Assembly (NCBI GenBank): GCA_026987795.1
Contig: JALSMF010000412.1
Location: 1-7,758 of the forward strand
DNA length: 7,758 nt
Direction of reading: 5' to 3'
Source: Bacteroidales bacterium
GTDB taxonomy: Bacteria; Bacteroidota; Bacteroidia; Bacteroidales; JAADGE01
Positions within the stretch are counted from its first letter, which is position 1, and every line of letters begins with the position of its first letter. Positions 1 to 4,720 of the stretch are shown here, in pieces. Below the pieces are notes generated by a model that was not told the DNA's origin, searched no databases, and worked only from the letters and a program-made list of their open reading frames with translations. Made by a program: the position numbers and the translations under genes.

Positions 1-218
1 TTGCTCCGTGCTTTGCACTCCCGCCCCTTCGGGAAATTCACGACCAACAGGTCGCTAAACCAAATTGCAGGGCAGAACCTGAATTAAACAGCAGATTTAT
101 CTGCACATCGAGTGAAAACTCACGACAACTCCTGCTAAAAGCAATTTGGTCCCGCTTTTCCGGGCTTTCATTTTGACGCAAACAAGTTTGCTCAAAATCG
201 CCCTCAAAGCAGAACTGC
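1..218. repeat. GC-rich chain of short inverted repeats, non-coding
   Basis: The stretch is clearly richer in G+C than the sequence after it and is packed with small inverted repeats. The arms are GTGC/GCAC (8-18), CCCG/CGGG (20-33), CGACC/GGTCG (41-54), ACCAAATTGC (59-68) with GCAATTTGGT (141-150), CAGG/CCTG (68-81), GCAGAT/ATCTGC (91-104), GAGT-GAAA-ACTC (110-121, a GNRA-type loop), a long one at 162-203 (GGGC, ATTTTGA, GCAAAC against their complements, with one bulged C at 177), and GCAG/CTGC (209-218). The left end is cut by the window. It could be a structured RNA, a cruciform-forming repeat or the end of a mobile element. I recognise no known family and see no convincing gene in it. Confidence 0.5.
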
Positions 219-238
219 GTTTATTCCCCCCATCCGAC

Positions 239-496
239 CGTCTAAAAAACACCCTGTTTTTTTAAATTAAAAAAGAGTAAAAAAACTTGCATATCTCGCT
301 TATATTTAATATCTGAAATACATCGAAGGACAAAACATAAATCAGCTCGTTTTATTTTATGCTTCTTTTGATGAAGTAAGCAAGAAAGTAATCCCGTAGA
401 GTTATCGATTTTTTCCCTGTCTCTCCGAAAATCTGATTTCTTTTGAAAAATTGAGGATTATTCATAAATTAGCAAAGTAAAACAGTTTTTTAGACG
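239..496. repeat. AT-rich segment bounded by long imperfect inverted repeats
   Basis: The left arm CGTCTAAAAAA (239-249) pairs with TTTTTTAGACG (486-496). After a four-base bulge on the left (250-253), CTGTTTT (254-260) pairs with AAAACAG (479-485), giving 18 pairs in all around an interior of about 220 bases. The interior is AT-rich and has no convincing ORF; I see only the candidate promoter described at 441-472. The arms could be the ends of a small non-autonomous mobile element, but I found no flanking target duplication. The right arm stops eight bases before the integron-type core at 504. Confidence 0.45.
441..472 (+). promoter_or_regulatory. Candidate Bacteroidota-type promoter upstream of the lipoprotein gene
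   Basis: TTTTG (441-445), a 19-base spacer, then TAAATTAG (465-472), which matches TAnnTTTG at all but one fixed position. Transcription would start near 480, outside the proposed cassette boundary at 504/505, so the cassette gene would be read from an external promoter. AT-richness makes chance matches common. Confidence 0.35.
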
Positions 497-503
497 AACT
501 GCC

Positions 504-510
504 GTTAGGT
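504..510 (+). other. Integron-type core recombination site (GTTRRRY)
   Basis: GTTAGGT fits the 1R core consensus GTTRRRY of integron attC/attI sites, where the crossover falls between G and TT. It lies 16 bases before the ATG of the lipoprotein gene, as in typical gene cassettes. The seven bases TTAGGTG (505-511) are complementary, with one bulge, to CACCCTAA (1195-1202) at the other end of the segment. I could not find a complete partner half-site to the left of this core. Confidence 0.5.
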
Positions 511-526
511 GAATAATAAAATATTT

Positions 527-1183
527 ATGAGAAAATTATCTATAATCTTATTAGTTTTTTTAGTATCATGCTCACCAAAATTGTCAACATTGACAGGAGA
601 TAGAGTTTTAACTAATTCTACTTCAGCAAATATTTATGTATTTGGTAAAAATCAAGATTTGCTAAATGATTATGAATTAATTGGAACAATTAAAATGCAA
701 GGTAATTTATTTACATCAAAGTATAGAACAGACCAATCAATAAACTTATTAAAAAAAGGAGCGAATTATTTAGGGGGTAATGCAATAAAAATAATAAATA
801 TTCAATTTCCAAAAGGTCCATTTTACTCACAAAGTTACGACATAGAAGCTGATGTTTTTAAAATAACGCAAATTCCAGATTCTATTTTTGAATTTGCAAC
901 TGACACTACCAAAAAAGAAGGAATTGTTATTAACTTATACAGACCGAATAAGGTATTTGGTTCAGCAGTATCTTATCCTGTCTACATAAATAACTATTAT
1001 GTTGGAGGTCTTGAGAATAAAGAAAAGATGATTTTGATACTTAAAGACAAATCTAAAAAATATTTTCTTGAATTAGAATCTTATAATGAATTGTACAAAA
1101 TTCCGATAATTTTCAGAGAAAATGTTATTAACATAAGATGTACAGTAGGAATGAATGCAATCCCTAAGATTCAGATTGAATAA
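527..1183 (+). CDS. Putative lipoprotein with DUF4156/YbjQ-like and DUF2846-like halves
   Basis: This encodes 218 residues from the ATG at 527; an in-frame GTG at 509 would add six residues ahead of the signal peptide and overlaps the core site, so I prefer the ATG. The N-terminus MRKLSIILLVFLVSC is a classic lipoprotein signal with lipobox LVSC, so the mature protein should be lipidated on Cys15 and envelope-anchored. The first half, ending near a stretch reading KKGANYLGGNAIKI, resembles the GAN-containing region of DUF4156/YbjQ-like small proteins. The second half, from about residue 130 (GIVINLYRPNKVFG, then VYINNYYVGGL), resembles DUF2846-type lipoproteins. Both likenesses are from memory of the families and are weak. 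The function is unknown. The gene is very AT-rich compared with its neighbours and sits inside the proposed cassette, which suggests acquisition by transfer. No conventional Shine-Dalgarno sequence is visible. Confidence 0.8.
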   Translation: MRKLSIILLVFLVSCSPKLSTLTGDRVLTNSTSANIYVFGKNQDLLNDYELIGTIKMQGNLFTSKYRTDQSINLLKKGANYLGGNAIKIINIQFPKGPFYSQSYDIEADVFKITQIPDSIFEFATDTTKKEGIVINLYRPNKVFGSAVSYPVYINNYYVGGLENKEKMILILKDKSKKYFLELESYNELYKIPIIFRENVINIRCTVGMNAIPKIQIE

Positions 1184-1194
1184 AAACATAAACT

Positions 1195-1244
1195 CACCCT
1201 AACATGTCCGCTAAACGTCCGTTTCGAGGGCGTTTAGCGACATG
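1195..1244 (+). repeat. attC-like imperfect palindrome after the lipoprotein gene
   Basis: CATGTC (1203-1208), a single unpaired C (1209) and GCTAAACGTCC (1210-1220) pair with GGGCGTTTAGC (1228-1238, one G-T pair) and GACATG (1239-1244) around a seven-base loop. The left flank CCCTAAC (1197-1203) matches the attC core RYYYAAC at six of seven positions. A single extra base in the left arm is a known attC hallmark (the extrahelical base). Against a textbook attC, the right core GTTRRRY is missing in place and the central spacers pair fully. It is not followed by a T-run, so it is a poor intrinsic terminator in the plus direction. Confidence 0.5.
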
Positions 1245-1253
1245 ACATAATTT

Positions 1254-1305
1254 ATCCTTAAAAATAAAGTCAATTCGAAAATCGACTTTATACACTTTTT
1301 AGGAT
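1254..1305. terminator. AT-rich, probably bidirectional terminator between convergent genes
   Basis: The inner stem TAAAGTC (1265-1271) pairs with GACTTTA (1284-1290). The outer arms AAAAA (1260-1264) with TTTTT (1296-1300) and ATCCT (1254-1258) with AGGAT (1301-1305) extend it. Read on the minus strand, the inner stem is followed at once by TTTTT, a good fit for ending the zinc-ribbon transcript. On the plus strand a T-run follows after five bases. The stem is low in G+C. Confidence 0.55.
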
Positions 1306-1331
1306 AATGTCATTAAAAGTATCTTTTTTAA

Positions 1332-1739
1332 CTACTTGCAAAAAGATAAATTTTCAAAATTGATTTCGTCGTGATGTTTTCCGTATTTTTTATGAACCAT
1401 TTTGTCTTTTATTACCAAAGTTATTTCTTTTCCGTAAATTACTGAAAATAATACCGTAAGATATTCTTCGTTTTCATCTTTCATCATAAGCCTTGCTAAA
1501 TTATAATCCGGAATACATAACAGGTCCTTACGGCAAACGGGACAGTGCAAAAAGACCCTTTCTCCTTCCTCAAACAGCAAAGAAGAATGTTTTACTTTAG
1601 TGTAATCACCTAATTTTGAATCTAAAAAAATAATGCCGCCTTCTCCGTTTTCTTTTTTAACGGTTAAAACGACATTATTTCCTATACTCAAAGAAGCCGA
1701 GCAGGCAGGACAATAATAAGTATTTCGGTTTTCTGCCAT
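1332..1739 (-). CDS. Small zinc-ribbon protein, function unknown
   Basis: This encodes 135 residues from the ATG at 1739. A longer frame from a TTG at 1790 exists, but that TTG falls in the predicted -33 promoter box, so the internal ATG (MAENRNTYYCPAC) is the better start. Two CPxC knuckles (Cys10/Cys13 and Cys66/Cys69) are spaced as expected for one zinc ribbon with a beta-rich insert between them. The C-terminal half is charged and has no recognisable motif. There is no signal peptide or membrane segment, so it should be cytoplasmic. It follows the ferritin gene on the same strand with a gap of about 77 bases that holds its own promoter, and ends near the terminator at 1254-1305. I do not recognise a named family. 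A nucleic-acid-binding or protein-binding role is possible but unproven. Confidence 0.75.
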   Translation of the reverse strand: MAENRNTYYCPACSASLSIGNNVVLTVKKENGEGGIIFLDSKLGDYTKVKHSSLLFEEGERVFLHCPVCRKDLLCIPDYNLARLMMKDENEEYLTVLFSVIYGKEITLVIKDKMVHKKYGKHHDEINFENLSFCK

Positions 1740-1759
1740 TTTGACTTTTACTGTTTGTA

Positions 1760-1790
1760 TAAAGATACAACAGTATATTACAAAAGTCAA
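1760..1790 (-). promoter_or_regulatory. Bacteroidota-type promoter for the zinc-ribbon gene
   Basis: On the minus strand, TTG (1790-1788), a 20-base spacer and TATCTTTA (1767-1760) match the TTG / TAnnTTTG pattern with one mismatch. The spacing is the same as in the dnaX promoter. Transcription would start about 13 bases ahead of the ATG, giving a short leader. Confidence 0.5.
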
Positions 1791-1816
1791 GTTTTTATAA
1801 TAAAAAACTTATTATT

Positions 1817-2335
1817 TTATTCTGCGTCTTCGGAATCAGTGCTTGTTGCCGATAAATTTCCCATCTCATTATCAAACATGTAAAATCTTGCTTTATCTCC
1901 TCCCAGCAAATTAAGTTTATCAAGAATATTGCTGAATAAACTTTCTTCTTCTACTTGTTCCTCTACATACCACTGCAAAAAGTTTACGGTTGTGAAATCT
2001 TTTTCTTCATAGCAGACTCCTACCAAATTGTTAATTTCGGAAGTAATCATTTTTTCGTGTTCCAATATTTCTTCAAATACGGCATTAATTGAATCGTATT
2101 CGAGTTTCGGCTGTTTTACTTCCGGAACAATTGCATGTCCTCCTCTGTCATTAACAAAACGAAACAGCTTCAGCATATGTTCTCTTTCTTCATCTGAATG
2201 AATATAAAGAAAATCTGCAGAACCGTTATATCCGTTTTTTTCAGCCCAAGAAGCCATAGACAGATATAATTGAGATGAAAAAAGTTCCAGTTCTATTTGT
2301 TTGTTAAGGGCTTTTTCTACTTTTTCTTTTAACAT
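1817..2335 (-). CDS. ftnA: Non-haem ferritin (FtnA type)
   Basis: This encodes a 172-residue iron-storage ferritin, which would form a 24-subunit cytoplasmic shell, oxidise Fe(II) at the ferroxidase centre and store it as mineral. The ferroxidase ligands known from E. coli FtnA fall at the same numbers here: Glu17, Glu50, His53, Glu94 and Gln127, with Glu130 for the third site and Tyr24 next to the centre. There is no haem-binding Met of the bacterioferritin type at the expected place as far as I can judge. The C-terminus carries a short Ser/Asp/Glu-rich tail beyond the usual FtnA length. The gene starts 23 bases after icd on the same strand and has no clear promoter of its own (only an isolated TAACTTTA box), so co-transcription with icd is likely. 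No Shine-Dalgarno sequence is visible. I saw no obvious Fur-type operator. Confidence 0.95.
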   Translation of the reverse strand: MLKEKVEKALNKQIELELFSSQLYLSMASWAEKNGYNGSADFLYIHSDEEREHMLKLFRFVNDRGGHAIVPEVKQPKLEYDSINAVFEEILEHEKMITSEINNLVGVCYEEKDFTTVNFLQWYVEEQVEEESLFSNILDKLNLLGGDKARFYMFDNEMGNLSATSTDSEDAE

Positions 2336-2358
2336 AGTTATTTTATTTTTAAAGTTAA

Positions 2359-4593
2359 TTATTTTAAATTGTCTATAATTTTATTTAAAGTAACGCTCGG
2401 ACGCATTGCTTTTTCGACTTTTTCAAAATCAGGATGATAATAGCCGCCTAAATCTTTCGGTTTTCCTTCAACTTCGGCAATTTCTTTTAAAATATCCTGT
2501 TCTTTTTCTTTCAATTGTTTTGCTGTTTCGGCAAATTTATTTTTAAGATCAACATCTTCATTTTGTTTAGCTAATTCTTCAGCCCAATATTGAGCTAAAT
2601 AAAAATGCGAGCCCCTGTTATCAAGTTCTCCGACTTTTCTTGACGGAGATTTTCCGTTCTCAAGATATTTACTTACAGCTTTATCTAATGCCGATGAAAG
2701 AATTGCGGCTTTTTTGTTACCGTATTTTTCCGCAAAAAATTCTAAGGAAACAGTAAGAGCCAAAAACTCTCCGAGAGAATCCCACCTTAAATGACCTTCT
2801 TTCATAAACTGTTCTACGTGTTTAGGTGCTGAGCCTCCTGCTCCTGTCTCAAACAAACCGCCTCCTGCAAGTAAAGGAATTATCGAAAGCATTCTGGCAC
2901 TTGTTCCGAGTTCGAGAATAGGGAATAAATCCGTAAGATAATCTCTCAAAACATTTCCGGTAACGGATATTGTATCTTTACCTTCTCTTACTCTTTTAAG
3001 TGTGAATTTCATTGCTTCTTCGGGCGACATTATGTGAATTTCAAGTCCGTTAAGATCGAGTTCTTTCAGGTATTTTTCTGTTTTTTTAATTATTTGTGCA
3101 TCGTGAGCTCTGTTTTTATCTAACCAAAAAACAGCCGGAGAACCGGTAGCTCTTGCTCTGTTTACTCCGAGTTTCACCCAGTCTTTAACCGGAATATCTT
3201 TTACCCTTGACATTCTCCATATATCTCCTTTTTCAACTTTGCTTTTCGACAAAATATTTCCGTCTTTGTCAATAACATTAACCGTTCCGTTTTCGGGTAT
3301 TTCAAAAGTAGTGGGATGAGAACCGTATTCTTCGGCTTTTTGAGCCATTAACCCCACATTAGAGACATTTCCCATTGTGGAGGGGTCAAACTGTCCGTTT
3401 AAATTACAGTCATCAATAACAACCTGATACATAGCCGCATAACTCCTGTCAGGAATCATAGCTTTAGTATCGCGAAGTTTTCCGTCGGGTCCCCACATTT
3501 TGCCTCCGTCACGGATTACAACCGGCATAGACGCATCAACAATTACTTTATTAGGAGCATGAAGATTTGTTATACCATTATCGGAGTCTACCATCGCAAG
3601 TTTCGGTCTTACTTCATATATTGCATTAATATCTTCTTTTATTTCTTTTTGTTTGCTCTCCGGAAGTGTTTTTATTTTATCATATAACTCTCCTATTCCG
3701 TTGTTAAGGTTCACCCCGAGTTTCTCAATTGTATCAGAATGTTTTTCCAAAATTTCTTTGTAATAAATTGAAACTGCATGACCGAACATAACAGGGTCTG
3801 ACACTTTCATCATAGTAGCCTTAAGATGCAGTGAAAGTAAAACATCTTCTTTTTTTGCATCCTCAATATTCTCTTCGAAATATTTGCGAAGGGCTTTTTT
3901 ACTCATAAACGTAGTATCTAAGACTTCTCCTTCTGCAGACTTTAAATCATCTTTTAAAACTGTAACATTTCCGTTTTCATTTTCCAGAATGATTTTAAAT
4001 TCAACAGCTTTTTCCGTTACAAACGATTGCTCGTTTCCGAAAAAATCGCCTTCTTTCATATGAGCAACGTGTGTCTTGGAATTCCCCCCCCAAGGCTTCA
4101 TCATTTTATGCGGATTTTTTAAGGCATGTTCTTTTACGGATGTCGCTGCTCTTCTGTCAGAATTTCCTTGCCTTAAAACAGGGTTTACCGCACTGCCGAG
4201 AAGTTTGGCAAATCTTTGTTTCAATTGTTCCTCTTCTTCAGTCTTAGGTTCTTCGGGATAGTCCGGAATATTGTAACCTTTCGACTGCAATTCCTCTATT
4301 GCTTCTTTTAACTGCGGAACAGATGCACTTATATTCGGAAGTTTAATAATATTTGCTTCCGGCTTTTTTGTAAGTTCTCCGAGTTCGGCAAGATAGTCTT
4401 TAATTCTTTGCTTTTCCGTAAGTTTTTCCGGAAAAGCGGCAATAATACGCCCCGCAAGAGAAATATCGGCTGTTTCGACTTCAACGCCGGCAGCTTTTGT
4501 AAAAGCACTTACAACAGGCAATAACGAATATGAGGCTAAAGCAGGTGCTTCATCAACATGTGTCCATGTAATTTTAGAATTTTTATTTGTCAT
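2359..4593 (-). CDS. icd: Isocitrate dehydrogenase, monomeric NADP-dependent type
   Basis: This encodes 744 residues, close to the roughly 740 of the monomeric IDH family (Azotobacter vinelandii, Corynebacterium) and far longer than the dimeric enzyme. It oxidatively decarboxylates isocitrate to 2-oxoglutarate in the TCA cycle, producing NADPH. Visible family motifs are an N-terminal ITWTHVDEAPALASYS, the substrate-binding GSAVNPVLRQGNSDRR (133-148), SKTHVAHM soon after, GTSARMLS (563-570), GAGGSAPKH (584-592), HLRWDSLGE (from 601) and LDNRGSHF (657-664). The start gives the canonical N-terminus. A perfect TAnnTTTG box lies upstream, so it is probably transcribed separately from dnaX. An eight-G run in the coding strand (4084-4091, residues 168-170) keeps the frame intact. 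Confidence 0.97.
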   Translation of the reverse strand: MTNKNSKITWTHVDEAPALASYSLLPVVSAFTKAAGVEVETADISLAGRIIAAFPEKLTEKQRIKDYLAELGELTKKPEANIIKLPNISASVPQLKEAIEELQSKGYNIPDYPEEPKTEEEEQLKQRFAKLLGSAVNPVLRQGNSDRRAATSVKEHALKNPHKMMKPWGGNSKTHVAHMKEGDFFGNEQSFVTEKAVEFKIILENENGNVTVLKDDLKSAEGEVLDTTFMSKKALRKYFEENIEDAKKEDVLLSLHLKATMMKVSDPVMFGHAVSIYYKEILEKHSDTIEKLGVNLNNGIGELYDKIKTLPESKQKEIKEDINAIYEVRPKLAMVDSDNGITNLHAPNKVIVDASMPVVIRDGGKMWGPDGKLRDTKAMIPDRSYAAMYQVVIDDCNLNGQFDPSTMGNVSNVGLMAQKAEEYGSHPTTFEIPENGTVNVIDKDGNILSKSKVEKGDIWRMSRVKDIPVKDWVKLGVNRARATGSPAVFWLDKNRAHDAQIIKKTEKYLKELDLNGLEIHIMSPEEAMKFTLKRVREGKDTISVTGNVLRDYLTDLFPILELGTSARMLSIIPLLAGGGLFETGAGGSAPKHVEQFMKEGHLRWDSLGEFLALTVSLEFFAEKYGNKKAAILSSALDKAVSKYLENGKSPSRKVGELDNRGSHFYLAQYWAEELAKQNEDVDLKNKFAETAKQLKEKEQDILKEIAEVEGKPKDLGGYYHPDFEKVEKAMRPSVTLNKIIDNLK

Positions 4594-4631
4594 CTTATTA
4601 TCAGTTTAATATTGTTATTTGTATTTTTCCG

Positions 4632-4639
4632 CAAAAATA
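4632..4639 (-). promoter_or_regulatory. Candidate -7 box of the icd promoter
   Basis: TATTTTTG on the minus strand is a full match to TAnnTTTG, about 40 bases before the icd ATG. No TTG lies at the expected -33 distance, where the sequence overlaps one arm of the inverted repeat at 4654-4702. A weak -33 could mean the promoter needs an activator, which is inference. Confidence 0.4.
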
Positions 4640-4653
4640 GTCAATTTATATAA

Positions 4654-4702
4654 CGAATAGTGTTAAAATTTGTGTTTTTTATCTTCTGTTATATACTATT
4701 CG
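4654..4702. repeat. Inverted repeat between dnaX and icd, possible operator
   Basis: CGAATAGT (4654-4661) and ACTATTCG (4695-4702) are perfect 8-base inverted copies 33 bases apart. Each is accompanied by a related AT block (TATATAAC before the first, GTTATATA before the second on the plus strand). No T-run follows on the minus strand, so this is a poor terminator for dnaX. One arm overlaps the place expected for the icd -33 box, which suits a regulator site. Confidence 0.35.
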
Positions 4703-4720
4703 TCCGTAAACAGTAAAAAA

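Larger units (their letters stand above)
505..1244 (+). mobile_element. Probable integron-type gene cassette (740 bp, one gene)
   Basis: The segment has cassette architecture: a core site at its left edge, one ORF starting 22 bases in and filling most of it, and an attC-like imperfect palindrome at its right edge. If the two edges are joined as in an excised circle, GACATG (1239-1244) plus TTAGGTG (505-511) pairs with CACCCTAACATGTC (1195-1208) with a single bulge, extending the hairpin outward by seven pairs. In place, the sequence right of 1244 (ACATAA) does not supply a GTTRRRY core. That suggests insertion at a non-canonical site, or decay of the next site. The gene is visibly more AT-rich than icd and dnaX. 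No integrase gene lies in the window. The cassette reading is inference from these structures. Confidence 0.5.

Noticed and set aside
3..176. Open frame of 57 codons running in from the left edge, and a short minus-strand frame beginning MKARKSGTKLLL in the same stretch
   Set aside because: Both lie in the hairpin-dense island, have no ribosome site or recognisable protein, and contain residue mixes expected from translated palindromes. Without the left flank neither can be supported.
380..510. A complete attC site ending at GTTAGGT (504-510)
   Set aside because: I looked for an ACCTAAC-like left core and a TTCGTC-like arm within the usual attC size range and found none. Only the distant ATCCGAC at 232-238 resembles a partner.
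1195..1244. Plain rho-independent terminator for the lipoprotein gene
   Set aside because: The stem is long but no T-run follows it (ACATAATTT). The stem is better explained as attC-like, and the AT-rich palindrome just after is the better terminator.
1740..1790. N-terminal extension of the zinc-ribbon protein from TTG at 1790
   Set aside because: The added residues do not look like a family N-terminus and the TTG coincides with the predicted -33 promoter box.
4076..4261. Plus-strand ORF opposite icd
   Set aside because: It is antisense to a strongly conserved part of icd, with no protein likeness or ribosome site. Similar antisense frames over dnaX (4830-5331, 5684-5893) and over the hsp20 genes (6804-7158, 7216-7434, minus strand) are rejected for the same reason.
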